Source of the DNA: Trogon surrucura
Lineage: Eukaryota > Chordata > Aves > Trogoniformes > Trogonidae
Direction of reading: 5' to 3'
Length of the DNA stretch: 64,000 nucleotides
Assembly (NCBI GenBank): GCA_020746105.1
Contig: CM036623.1
Span: 4,436,001-4,500,000 of the forward strand
Positions within the stretch are counted from its first letter, which is position 1, and the number at the start of each line of letters is the position of its first letter. This document shows positions 1 through 13,400 of this stretch, one piece after another. The notes under the pieces were generated by a model that worked only from the letters and a program-made list of their open reading frames with translations, was not told the origin of the DNA and made no database searches. The position numbers and the translations under genes were made by a program.

Positions 1-2929
1 AATGTAAAACATCTTGCAATTGTTTTTAAACAAGGATTCACTTTATTTATTCTTAGTCTATTTGTTATCGATGGGTTGTATGTATCTCAGCATAACGTAA
101 ATAAATTTAATTCCAAGAGGCTCTGATAATGAAATGCTGGCATATGAATTATTATTTCTAATATTCACATATTTAAGGAAATATTTTATCAAACAGATTC
201 AGATGAGTATTCACGTAATATGAAAGTAGAACGACCTACCTAGTTGATAATCTTAATTATGAACATTGCGTCTGAAGGACCGCATTCTGGTCCCTCGCTT
301 TTTAATGTCAGATCATCAACAGTGCTCGCTGAAAATCTGCCTTTGTTTTCTTGTTTTTCTTTTTAAATATCAAGCAAATTAGAGCATTACCACCCGCACA
401 TCTTCACTTATTTCCTGGGAAAAGGCAATTACGCAAATTCACAAATAAATTATTACGATCTAAGTCAATTTATCACGGTTCTTGAGAATCACAGTTTTAA
501 GTAAACCAGCTTTGTAGCAAACCCTGAAGATATAATAATGAATCCCCCCTACAATAATAATGAATCCCCCCTACAATATCTAGTCAGTTTGCTGTTTAAG
601 GACCGTTGCTATTTACTGTTTAAGGACTCACAGCTTTATTTTCGTGTACTTGCAGAAGTCTCATTTGTGTCAGCGGAGGGAATTCAGATCCTGGCAGAGC
701 TAGGCAAGTAGGCAACAACTGCAGACCACACTTTCAAGTCAGGTCAGTTGGCATCAGTCAGCCAACTTCCTTACGTCTAGACCAGTTTACTACCGCTGAT
801 GACACAGCGCTATGTATCTTGGCAAGCGTCTCATAGCCGCCGCTCAGAAACTGACTTTGATTAGCAAGAAATTTTCCATTTAAACAGCTACTATAAGCCC
901 AGCAGAGAACAGTTTATAACAAGGTATTTCTGATGCTGTTCATTTATACAGAGTTTTAATAATGGTACTTGTGTATGAAGACAGCGAAATTAAAACGCTC
1001 TGGTTGCAATTTAAGACTAACTGCGGGGTTTTATTATTCCTGTCACTTTTTAAACTTCATACACTTTTGTGATCCAGTGACACACACACTCACGCTGATT
1101 TAAATGAAAGATGCACCTTATTTCTTCAATTTCACCAAATCTGGCAGAAAGAAAGAAAAAAATTCCAGTACTTAATAAAATGAAGTAACAGAATGAATTT
1201 TGTGCTTCAAAAATCTGATCCTTAACCTATAACTCAGAAGGCAACAATATTTTTGGGTCCAACTCCCTTAAGCTAGTTAATACTGTCTCCCTGCAGTAGC
1301 AACTGCACAAAAATATATTTGCTTGCAAATGTGGCTCAAGAAAACGTCTAGAAAGTTCTGATCACATACTTTTAAAGATCATAGGAAACTTGTCCATGGC
1401 ACTAGCCAGCACTATATCAGGCTCACACACAGATGTTAGCAGCATATTATGTCTCAAGGATCCAGGCATCCAGTTTATGCTGCTTAAGGTAAAATTAAGC
1501 AAGTAAAACCTAATCTGCTTTAAGCTTTGATGTTACCATAGCAGTTGGGGGAAGTCTTATTTTTACTGAAGACAAGGAAAAAAATTAAAGTCTATTAATA
1601 TTCTATGAGACTCCTATTTCCAAGGAGGTTTTGACTCAAAAGTGGGAATTTCTTTCGGGCTGAGAAAGGTACGCGCTTCCATGAATGCCAGATATTGATG
1701 TTAAATGCAGCTGATGTGGAAGCTGGAGCTGTCAAGGGAAAAAAAAGTCTATGAAAACTATATCAGGTCTCTGTCTCTATAGTCACACCTCTCTTGGATA
1801 TGATTAAATCTTAATAAGCGTGGTTGGTTTGTTTTTTTTTTTTAACACTAGCTGTCTTTTTATCTGTGCAATGAGACTGTTAAGGCATCGATCATACAGA
1901 AGCATTTCATCAGGCTTATAATATGATTTAATTGATTTTGGCATTTAGAGAAATAAAAACAAATCGAGTGATATTTATGTGGATATAAGAGAACATTTAA
2001 AATATTTCAGAATTTTGCAAAGCACAATTTTTACATGCACATTAATATAATGCACCAAAAACTGTGCAAGTCACTGTCATTAAAATATTATAAACACAAT
2101 ATAACTTTTAGCTGCATAATGCATTTTTAATAAACAAACTGTCGAAACACATTATTCACTTACCCTTATTCATTCAGATCCGAGTCCTGTTCTCCAGGCA
2201 AATAAAGGATTTTTATAATCCTCAATGACAAGTTAGATTTTTTTTAAAAAAATATAGTTCTCATGGAAATTAACTTTTAAAAGCTATGATTAAGTAACAT
2301 TAAGGTTACACTGATTTACAAGGATCAAGGCTTTCTAAGCGAAGACTGATGCAGTGAGTGAGAAAGAAAACACACACTGGCTCAAGGCAGCTCGTCATTA
2401 AGCCTGGAGTGAACTCTGATTTTCTCAAGTTTTCTAAGTTCGTGTCCTCACTTCTACTGAAACATATTATTTTGTTGCTTATTAATAGTATTCCAGATGC
2501 TCACCTCTCAGAATTGCTGTGTGTACTTTAGGTATAACTTTTTTTTTTTCCCCACCAGTCTCAGCATCTTCAAAATGGGGCAGATGCTTTGCACATCAGA
2601 CTGTAAGGTTTTGTGCTGTAAAGAGAGACTATAACCTGCTCCTTATGCCTGCACCGCAGGACTGGGCTGAAGTACTGAAGTACTGCTCACACCAACGCTT
2701 TAGTAAAGAAATTGTTAAGCCTTATACTGGTGGATTGTTTCATGGAAATTATGGCCAAAGCTGTCTCTGGCTTTAGTGGAGGTCACTCGGGTGTGCATTT
2801 TGGAAAACAAAGCATTTTAGCTGCCAGGGAAGTTAGTTTCAGTATCTATCTAAAAGAGATAATGGACAGTGTTCCAAGTACATTATTCAGTAATTTGGAG
2901 ATAGGCCCAAGTTTCCCTGAAATATAAAG
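1..2929. other. Non-coding, no gene recognised
   Basis: AT-rich unique-looking sequence to the left of the first CR1. Apart from the 22-bp duplication and a T-run near 1831-1843 I see no repeat, exon or RNA gene. It is presumably CDIN1 last intron or the CDIN1-downstream region. Confidence 0.7.
532..575. repeat. Perfect 22-bp tandem duplication
   Basis: Two identical 22-bp units, 532-553 and 554-575, each containing ATAATAATGAATCCCCCC. A further shorter word, TGTTTAAGGAC, is repeated just downstream near 593 and 618. Confidence 0.95.
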
Positions 2930-3419
2930 ATCTTCCATCACAAGAAAGACATGGAGCTGTTGGAGCGAGTTCAGAGGAGAGCTACCAAGATGGTCAGAGG
3001 GCTGGAGCACCTCTCCTGCGAGGACAGGCTGGAAGAGTTAGGCACGTTCAGCCTGGAAAAGAGAAGGCTCTGGAGAGACCTTATAGTGGCCTTCCAGTGT
3101 CTGAAGGGGGCTACAGGAAAGCTGGGGAGGGACTGTTTGAAGGGTCTGTAGTGATAGGACGAGGGGTAGTGGGTGGAACCTGGAAGAGCGTAGGTTTAGA
3201 CTAGATATAAGGAAGAATTTCTTTACCCTGAGGGTGGTGAGGCACTGGAACAGGTTGCCCAGGGAGGCTGTGGATGCTCCATCCCTGTAAGTGCTTAAGG
3301 TCAGGTTGGACGGAGCCTTGAGCAACCTGATCTAGTGGGAGCTGTCCCTCCATGGCAGGGGGTTTGGAACTAGATGATCTTTGAGGTTCCTTCCAACCCA
3401 AATCATTCTATGATTCTAT
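2930..3419 (+). mobile_element. CR1 LINE, 5'-truncated 3' fragment
   Basis: This is the last part of CR1 ORF2 plus the 3' UTR. Translation from 2951 reads [20 protein letters not shown], then the SLEKRRL block, which is the conserved C-terminus of CR1 reverse transcriptase. The downstream DNA matches the 'ACTGGAACAGGTTGCCC' region. The element ends with the CR1 terminal ATTCTATGATTCTAT at 3405-3419. Later frames are broken (stop after KGL), so it is a dead copy. It is antisense relative to CDIN1. The 5' limit is approximate. Confidence 0.93.
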
Positions 3420-6400
3420 CACTTAACTGTCTCATACAGGACAAAGCGTCCTCAGGAGTCCTGGATGATGGGCATAACTAAGCAAAAGAAGCTCAACCGA
3501 AAAATCTCAATTTGAAAGACTAAATCTTAGAAAGCTTCCTACATTCTCCTTTTCAGAAGTTTCATAAATACCTTTCTGATGCAGAGAGTCTAGTACTCTA
3601 TATCAGATCTATGTATTTGTCATATAATTCGGAGTTAGTACATTGTTTTACTGTACCTTTACAAGTGCACTACCGTGTTCCTGTTCAAAGCAGCAATACC
3701 CTTCTGTCCTGCAACATGACTACTTTACTAGAACTATGATACTTCTATTTAACTTGTGCTGCTTGGATTTACCAAGCAGGACACTGCAAGAATGCTTCTA
3801 TCTTTTCAAAAGGTAGCAAGGAGAGGTGGTTGTTCACATTACAGAAGCATTACAGAATTATGGATATATTGTTGCTGGAAGAACACTTTGTGATTAAACA
3901 CAGGCGAAGAACGGTGCTTCCTGAGGTACTCGTTTGTTATTCAGTGTCCCTGGGAAAATCTTATGCCATTAGTTCACGCTCCAGAGACTGCCGATGCAAG
4001 GTCGCTGTTGTTTGATTCTGCCCATTTGAAGCTGCGGATCAGTGTTGAGAGTAGTTACTGAGATTATTTCAAACATTTTGTTAAACTCACAGCAGTCCTC
4101 CCAAAGGAATGCTTGCCTGCAAACTACCTCTTATCCTGGGTGACAGAAAACACGAGAAAAGCCTTTTGAGTACAGTTAGACTGGGGTCCAGGCAGCCATA
4201 AGTGTTGGTCAACTCACATTGCCGTTACGTGATTAACAGTTGTTTATTTTTAGGGCTGGAAGTAATGGGCCATCCTAAGGCCAGTGCAAGGTGATATGTG
4301 AATAATCTGTGAGTGCCTCACAGTTTGCAGCAACCCGTTCTTTTTGTGCGGCTGTTTATCTGGTGACAGCGCTTGCCAGAGTGGTAGGATATGCCAAAAG
4401 TGCATTTAACAGAGGAGGCAGCAATTGATCTTTGTTTAATAATTATTGCAAAGTAGAACCAAACTATTTGGAAAGTTCAGCAAATCTTGATAGCAAAAAT
4501 GTTGATAAATAAATGCACTGTATACCTGTGTGTTTAGCATTTGCCGAGTATAAATCTTGGGTTGGGTAGCATTAAAGCTATCTCAAGATATTTTGAATGA
4601 ATTATTAGACAATTCTGCATCTCTGAATCCTTATACACAAACACACAATAAAACAAACAACGTAACAGATGAATTAACAAGTTGCGCTTCGAACTTCCCA
4701 GATCAGAGAATTAGTCCAAGACTGGATAATAAATCACACCGAGCATCTTCACACAGTGTTGCTTAGCAGCTAACTGCCAAACACACTATTGTGCATAATT
4801 GACAGGCAGAAATATTTTATGTATGATGCTGTACTTAAATTTACTGTCTCTCCACGTGTAAGTCACCTCTCCATATTAAGCAGGGAACAGATGGAAAAGC
4901 GAGTACTATGTCTGCTGCCCATTACTGCGGCACCCGATGCCCACCAAGAAGGAAAGCAAACACCTTCTCCGACCTGGAATATTGTTGCTGCCTGGGGGAT
5001 CTGCTGACAAACTGTAACTGTGCCCACTTTCTTCTAATGTCTTCCACTTGTCACATGGGGGAAGGTGGAGACTGCTCGAGAGACTTTAGGAGATGAGCAA
5101 GGCAATTTGTAGAATTGTTATATTCATTATTACATCTAATAAGTGCATAACTGGGGATGTGCAAAGAAATCTGCTTTCCTTTTTTTTGCCTTTGTCTCCT
5201 TCACTATTAACATACACAGACCAATACTGCATGCACCTTCTAAAAAATTCACAATGCTATTTAGATTTATTTACAACCTATTTGTTCTTTCTTAGTATAC
5301 ACCAACACCAGAAACAATCTCAACTTCCTTTGCTTACTATGCATTGAACCCGTCTGGGCTCATGGTTAAAGTGAGGAATTCTGTTCAAAAGGAAGATATA
5401 CAAAAGTATATTGCCAATGTAAGTGAGCCTAGAAGGGTGGGAGAGGAAGAATCAGAGAAAAATGCTATCCCTTGTGAAGGTTTAAAAGCAACAGCACATT
5501 AGTTGAGACAGACAGACTACAATCCATTCAGATAAGAACTGAGCCAGAAGTCTGCAACATGGTAAAATCACATTAGTACGAATATTTTCCCTCATATAAT
5601 TATATGTTGAAAATAGTGCAAGATAAGTTGGACTCTGGATTCCTATGTTGTTTGTTTTATTTTTATTTTTTTTAAATTTTGCCATGCAACTTCTAGATTG
5701 ATCTTCTGTCAAGTCACTTACTGTGTATACGACATTTGTATGTTAGCTGTTCCCAAAGATGTTATGAAGGTTATTAACCCAACAGCCACAAGACCTCTGT
5801 GTTAAATATAGTAAAATTCTTTTAGACAAATTTAAAACAAACTGAGACTGACAACAGGTGTTTTTTCCGAAGGTCAGTATAATATATGCACCTGTACTGT
5901 GCAATTTGAAGACACTGTAAAAACTGCTGTATTGAAAATGGGAATCTAATGTCATCAGTAGGTTAGATATGAACGGAGTCCACACAAAATGTTGCAACAC
6001 TAAAATTATGTGCGATATAAAGCTTTTTCTCAATTATTAATGGTTTGGTGTCTGGTAATCAGCACTGTTAAATATTTTTAACAGTTTAATAAAAGAACAA
6101 AAGAAGAAAAAATCCATTAAGCACTAAAAACTTCTCATAAAGAACACTATTTTCACCTTAACTGTTTCTCTTACTCCTTTTTCTTTTATATGCAGTGTAT
6201 TTCATAACAGAACATTGTTGTCTGGCAGTTTTCTAAGAGGATCAAAGATAGCACCAGCAGTCTCGTTTTAAACAAAACAGAAAAAAATATGAGTTATTGA
6301 GCTGCTAGTCCTGTTCAATTTCTGTTCCCTTTAAGACAAAAGCAAAACTAAAAGAAAAGAAGAAAAAAAGAAATACAGCTTTTCCCACCAAAGACAAATT

Positions 6401-9179
6401 ATGGTCAAGTATGTAGCCTGGAACATCACGAATAGCTGAACACCAACCAGTTTTACCAACCTTTCTGAGACTTGGCTAACTCCCACCTGAGCACAGCTAC
6501 CTTCTTGGTTTTGGATTCTTAGAGTGCCTAAAAGCTCAGAGTAAGTGCATCAAGTGATACAATTAGTATCTGTCACGAGCAGCTGCTTTCCCCTCTCCCC
6601 TGTCGGCCAAAAATCGTAAGGAGTTTTTTTGTTTCTTATTTAAAGCGCTTATTTCCTGGTGTTCTCTCTGCATTTGAGATTGCAATGCCAAAGCATGCCA
6701 TATGTTCAAAAGGTAAAGAAGAATGGAGGTTAAAAATGGTTCCTGAATTCCATGGTTGCTGTACTCTTATAGGAACCTCTCAAGAAAGCTGTCCCTCAGA
6801 AATCCCCTGGTCAGGAACAGCCGTCAGGCAGCTTAAGGAGAGCTGCTGACTTTAGGCTTCCATCTGCCCCAACCTGTGCACAGATCGCTGAGCACGTTGA
6901 AGATGGGAATAACACCTTCAACTTGAACTGAATAATGGAAGCCCAATATAGACAGTAAAAAATACTTAAGATATTTTTCTTCTCAGTACCCACAGTTTAT
7001 AGCACTCCTGCAAAAGAGTGGGGTCTCCCTGTCTGGTCAAGCTAAACCATTGTTACCAGAAGAAAAAAAAACCCCAATCTACAAACCCAAGAGAAAAATA
7101 AAGAAGAGAAAAGTAAAGTCAATAAATAAGCAAGTGAGAACAACCTCATCTCATTACATTAAACAGTCAGTGAATATTGAGGCAATCTGAACTATTTCCT
7201 TCTACTTCTAGGATCTCCCCGTACCTACACCTGACTTTTGCCAAAGATCTGAAAATCTTTTACTGAATCCCTAAGGCATCATGTTTTTTACAAATCATTA
7301 TTTGTACACTAGAGATAACTTTTACCCATAGTTTTAAGTAATTGAATTAAGTTAGAGCTAGGCTTGTGCACAACAGACTAGCACACTTTAGTAAGATACT
7401 ACCTATTGCTACACGCTGACGCAAATATGCTCTTCCTGAAGAATGGGATGAGTTGGCAACGGGATTCAGAGCTTTTCAGCACCAAATCTTTGCTATGTGG
7501 AATTCCCTCCAAATGATGAAGTTATTTCCATCAGGCTACTGAGATGCAAACTGACCGATCTTTACTTGAAATACCGTGGTGTGGTATGTTCTGTCCCGGT
7601 TACAAAAATCAGCTACCCAGTCAGGAAACCCAGCTGCCCCACGCTCCTTCCCTGCTCAGAAGCATCTGACAGCAAGAGGTACAAACCGACGCAGACACTC
7701 ACATCGTTTTTCCTCAAGCCTCTCTAGGTCTAAAGCACTGGGACAAACTGGTAAAGGAAAACTTGCACTGGTCATACAGGTCCTGTGCTCTCTCTGACGG
7801 TAAACAGGACTTCCACCAGAATCTCTCTCCCTCTCCGCAACTGCTAAATCCACATTAACATTTTTAAAAGCTATTTCTAAAGCCGTACCAGTAGATTAAG
7901 CATTATTTTTAGTGAAGTTCAAAGAGAAGAAACAGTGCAGCTTTGCCTGCTCTACCTGATTTCACTATGGCAACAGCAGAAAAAATGGTAAATTCGGGAG
8001 ATTGAGAGCTATAATTCCAGCTGAAGCAGCAAAAATAAGAATTAAAAATTAATTTAAAATTTCTTGATTACTTACAGGCACTTTTGAACCATTCTTTAAT
8101 TAAAAAAAAAAAAATAATCAAGGCAGACCACGTATAAAATGATAGAAATGGCAGAGAACGCTATAGAACAGTTTCTATTTGCTTAAGTAATGCTTCCACT
8201 TTAATGTACTTATTTGCTCTCATTTGCTTAACACTGCCAATATTTAGTACTGTGCAAATTTATGGAAATCTGACTTTAAAGAGCTTTGTGGTACTGAGTG
8301 ATTTTTTAATTTTTTAATATACTTATACTCAAGTGACTTGATGAGATTCTGGAATAAATGAAAAATAACTGAGTAGCACGTACCGATGTCTTATGACATG
8401 CTGTGAGGTAATAATATAGGCAGGAACATATCATCACTGCGGGTAAAATAATCTGATTTCTTTTACGTTGGCACAAAAGTCTGTCCCCTAACTACGAAAA
8501 ACAGTGGATAAAACCTGACAGATTTGTAAACTTTTCCATGGGCATTTAAGGACAATTATGCATTTGCACAATACCTTGCAGGAGTTGAGAGACTGTCTAA
8601 TACTCATGTTAGAGGAACCCAAACTGTATTCCATTTTTTAGAAAACTAAACAAAATCCAAACCAGATACTAGATTTGGATTGTTACTGTGGAAAATACAC
8701 AGTAAACACAATCCAATAAAAGAGCAGATGTAGTGACAGTAAAGGAAAACTTTTGCCATGTTGATATCACCATCTGTCAGCCACGACCAATCTTAGAATG
8801 TTTGTTGTCTTAAATAGTAAAGATCCAGAAACTAAAACAAGTATTTTTTTTTAGCCAGCGCTGAAATTATATACTTATTTACTACAGATAGCTGTTCTGA
8901 CTTCTGTACATGACCTGCAATTTAACCGTAACATGCCTAAAATACTGCTTACAGTTCTTTTCAAACCTACACATAGATATAGAGCCTGTGATAAAAACAG
9001 GGTATTTCCCCTGATTCTCCCAGAGGCAGAAGGAATCAAACTGTATAAGAGTTGACTGGTAAAGGGATGCAAAGTGATGCAGCTAAGGTAAGGGCAAAAT
9101 AATTCTACGAAGTGCTGGGAGAGAGATTTTCAGTAAAAATCTAGAAATATCATATTCCCTTAAATATTAGCCCTCAACG

Positions 9180-9420
9180 GGACAGGTTGTTCAAGAAAGA
9201 CACGGAAGAGCCAGATACGGAGTAAGGCTACTGAAATGTCCAGGAAAATGAACAGTTGCTCACAGGAAAGATGAGTTCAGCCTTTCCAGCCTGGGAGAGC
9301 AAGGGCGGAGAAAGGGTGTCACTGCCCTCCACCAACGCATCAGGGAGACCAGTGCTCTGGGTCTAGAAAACACTTCCAGTAAGGGAAGTGGGATCAAAAC
9401 ACTTTATTTTAAAATCCTAC
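9180..9420 (+). mobile_element. Possible ancient CR1 remnant
   Basis: Scattered CR1-like words appear in order on the plus strand: TTCAGCCTTTCCAGCCTGG at about 9269-9287, similar to the 'TTCAGCCTGGAGAAGAG' part of the consensus, and a later stretch resembling the ORF2 end. Divergence is high and the limits are uncertain; chance similarity cannot be excluded by eye. Confidence 0.35.
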
Positions 9421-10353
9421 TTGGTGAATTTAACAAACAGGTGTTCATTGTCTTAGTAACTGGGGGACAATAATGACCGTCATAACAGCTGGAGACTAGA
9501 CACAGGGACAAAATCTTAGTTGTTTCTAAAGGGAGTACATGTAAATAATAATACACAATATTCTCTCAAGCAATTTGAAATTATACCGTCACTCCTAACA
9601 AAACTAAACACAGACCCAACTGTTTTTCTCCCCTACCTGAGGAACAAAGACAAATGCCGGTATAAGACAATGCAGCTTTACAAAATCAGATACCAGAAAG
9701 CTAATCAGATGATAAAGTTTTAAAAAAGGTAAGATTAAAAAGAATCTCCTTTTGCAACAAGCAATATAAATCTGAACTATTGTTTATTTGCCCACAGACA
9801 TAGCTTAATCATTTAGTTTTCATAAATGATAACGGATCGCCTGATTTTTATTAGAGACAACATCTTCAAATTGCAAAGGTTCTTTAGGCTTGGAAGATGA
9901 AATACATAAAGACAAGAAAATTTTTCTAATTGAAGAAGTATATACAACTTTTTTGATTTCTCTTTTTGTTTTTACAACATATACATGTGATTTCGAGCTC
10001 TTCTGGTTCAGTGTTATCCAGGTTACTCTCAATTCTCATGCCTAGAGCCAAGTGAACAATTAAAGATGTTGAAAGAAATGTGAACAACCACCAAACCTCA
10101 GAGATCTGAGCCATAGCTCCATCACTGGCTCCCCAGCCTAGTTTTCAGGCAAAAAATGTTATCGGCAAGCGATCCTCCTGCCAGCCACACACTGCACTAC
10201 TTTTTTTCTTTTTAACTGGTTTATTAATTTCTGAATTTCTTTTAAGTTTTTGGTTGTAATGTAGATAGCTCATAAAAGGTTCCTGGGACAAGGTGATTGT
10301 CTCCTCACTCCTGACCCACCCAGAGAAGTGGACTCAGTGTGGGTGCTGCAGCT

Positions 10354-10412
10354 CACAGAATCATAGAATACCAGGTTGGAAGGGACCTCAGGGATCATCT
10401 GGTCCAACCCCA
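10354..10412 (-). mobile_element. CR1 LINE 3' terminal fragment (about 59 bp)
   Basis: CACAGAATCATAGAATACC, then GGTTGGAAGGGACCTCA and TCTGGTCCAACCCC, are the reverse complement of the CR1 3' end. Only the tail of the element is present, an extreme 5' truncation. It has the same orientation as CDIN1. Confidence 0.88.
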
Positions 10413-13400
10413 GTTCATACAGCACAGAGCAAAGTTAATGGTACGTGAAGGCATAAAACACTCAGCAGAGAATTTTTACCTGTGAAACGACTTTCTGGCA
10501 GAGGTAAGTGTGGCAGGTAGGCTGCCTACTCACGGCAGTGCCTGCCACTTGTAACAAACTTGCCCGCAGTAAAAACGGCTGAATTGGGCTGAACATCTTT
10601 GTTTACAAACAGAGCCTTTACTTAACAGTAAAACTGAACAAAACAATAGCAACTGAATCAAATGTGACAGCAAAACCCCCATTTTATGCACACACTTTAT
10701 TACAGGTCTTAACTTTGTGTTTGTACAGCTAGTGGCTGTATGTTTCAGCATGCCTAAAATTGAATTACAGACACATGGAGTAGTAATTTTCTTTACAGTC
10801 ACCTACCAACTGAATGAGTAAAAAAGAGGGTGACCATTCCAGAAAAAACAGTGTACGCTCAATTCTTTTGTCCTTCCTGTCCAGTCACCTACAGAACGAA
10901 AATCTTTAACTATGAGCCATAAAGTGTCAGAAATTAGATTCAAAGTGTGAAGAAAGAACCACTTCTGTCTACTTCCATATACTGCTTCTAGCAAGAATCC
11001 TTATCATATACCAGGCTTTGGGATACTTAAAAAATAAGAGGCATGAGAGATGAAAAAACTTTACAGAATATACTGTCACAGTGGATTTAGTCTCTGCGAA
11101 TGCAAAAATGTAGAAAGCTATGTGAAGCACAAGCACGGTGTGAAACACTTGGGCAACAATTAATATAAAAATCCAAAGAGCATTCTGTAAGAAAAGCAGA
11201 GAGTTAAGCCACAGCCCTCATTCAGCATTAACCAGCACTTGCCAGCAAACCTGCAGTGAAGGTTGATGATAAACAGATATAAAATTATGACACCTAAATG
11301 TTCATTCAATTTCAGAAATATAAATACTCTAAGGGAAGTTACAGAAGTAGCAAGTTACCACCTTTTCTGACTTCATATACAGGACTAAGTAAGATATTAC
11401 CTATTCTCAGGATTTTTCCATAAAACAAGAGAAACAAATTCAACAATTATAGCATACTGTCAGATGGGTGAATTTAAACATGAAGCTCTTAATTCACAGT
11501 AAATATTTTAGTTTATTTTAACAATAAAATACCCAGTGCTTAAAAATGAATCTGAAAAATTCAGTAGTTATCATGTTGGATTAACTTAATGGAATATGTA
11601 ACTTTGGTCATTCTAAATGCACTACATTATAATAATTTTAGGAGACTGCCAGAGAGATAAGCTTGATTGTTTAGCTTTTTCAATGTTTTTCAAAGAAAAC
11701 CAGTCCACGAATTGCAAAATTAAATACCAGTTTTTAAAACAGTAATTGGAAAGAGTAAGCAAACTTGTTTTGGGATACTTTGGACTTTCTCCTCCATGTT
11801 AACAAGGTCAACTTCAAACATATTTTCTTGTCTTGCCCAAAGACTAATTATTACAGTGCTACCTTTAGAATAAGTGAAGAGTAAATATTTGGCTCTCAAG
11901 AACGGTCTTATGGGAAAGGTGTATTATGTTTACTGTTATTTGATGATGAAATGTCAACAGACTAAAATATTTCTGTAATAAATTACTCCATTCAATAAAA
12001 GCATCAATAGTTTGCCTGATTTTAAAATACAATTTCACTATAATGCATTGAAAGAAATAGCACTAATGTAAAAGCCTTGCAATGTGCATTAGTCTGTATT
12101 AAACCACAGCCCCCCAGCCCTCTGATTTAGTGTATTGTTAAAGGTCTGACAAACCCACAGCTACAAGGAAATTCGGAGACCAGACTAAAAATCTTTACTT
12201 ACCACTTTGTGACTAGATACAATAATTCACTGTCTGTATTAAAGATAGGTCAATAATTCTGAATTCTCTGTCTTTGTAGGTTTAATATAAAACCATTACA
12301 ACAGACAGTATCTTTAAGAAAAAGTGCCTAACATTAAGGACATTGCGCACGCATACGTTACGTGAAACCGTATCTGTGGTCTTTTTTTCAAAACACGTCG
12401 GGGGCAAAACGGTTTTGGTTACCTTACCAAAAAACAAACATGGAAATATCGACCATTCAATCAAGAGTTGCAGCCATCGGACTGCATGACAGGGACCTTC
12501 CAAATGCAGTTGAAGAAAATGTAATCTCATAAATAATGCTCTGCCCATGAAGGCAAATATAGTCAACTGATAGCTCACAGGATGCAATACGAAAAAGCAA
12601 GCTGGTCAGCGTGATGACAAGGAAACTTTTTGCAATAGTTCAAAAAGAAGAAAAAACACTAACGAACAAAAAAATTACTCTTTTCTCAATAGGTAACCTC
12701 GTTTACAACTCCTGATTTTCCCTTGTTTTGAAGTATTCCATCTCATTCATGATTCCCTTACATGAATGGAAGGTAAAGAGATGCACTGTAATCTCTCATG
12801 ACACTAAAGCATCTCACAGCCGTGTATTTTAATTTCTGGCACACATGATGATCCATACTTAATGGATCCTCTGTTCTTATGCCATTTTGATTATATCAGC
12901 ATGTATCTTAGTCATTGATCAGCAACTCCATTTGTCTTTTATATCACAATTTGACATCGATACAAGAAACAGGATGAGACGCAAACAAAATGATATAGAA
13001 TTACTAAATAATAGTTGATCGTGAATTATACTTGCGATGCATGAATTGCAGCAGTAGGCAAGGAATGCTTCTTTGTACTGCACTCTCAGAAATTCGAGCA
13101 AGGAGAAAGCTGCTTTCAGAGTTAAACCCCTCCCCACAATTACCATCAGTTGCTCATCACACTAAGGATTATTGGTCTTTCTCACTAAGAAGTCAGAGGT
13201 GGACATTAGATGCTTCTTCACAGTTCCTGTTATCAGTGACTTGGTGAACTCGGGTGGATTCCTAGCAAACAGCACTTCTAATAAATCCCTGCTTTAACTG
13301 GAAAGCTCCCAGAATTCTGCTTGGTCCCAGGAAGTTGCTTTTCCAAGTGTTATTTCCAACAATTGCAGACAAGCAGTGCTAAACGCACTGTACCACTGAA

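Noticed and set aside
7861-7900. Minus-strand string reading IYWYGF, the same six residues expected in the last CDIN1 exon.
   Set aside because: In-frame stops flank it closely on both sides, there is no matching sequence before (FGPGLV) or after (IQELD), and no acceptor in place. Taken as chance, though a remnant of a duplicated exon cannot be strictly excluded by eye.
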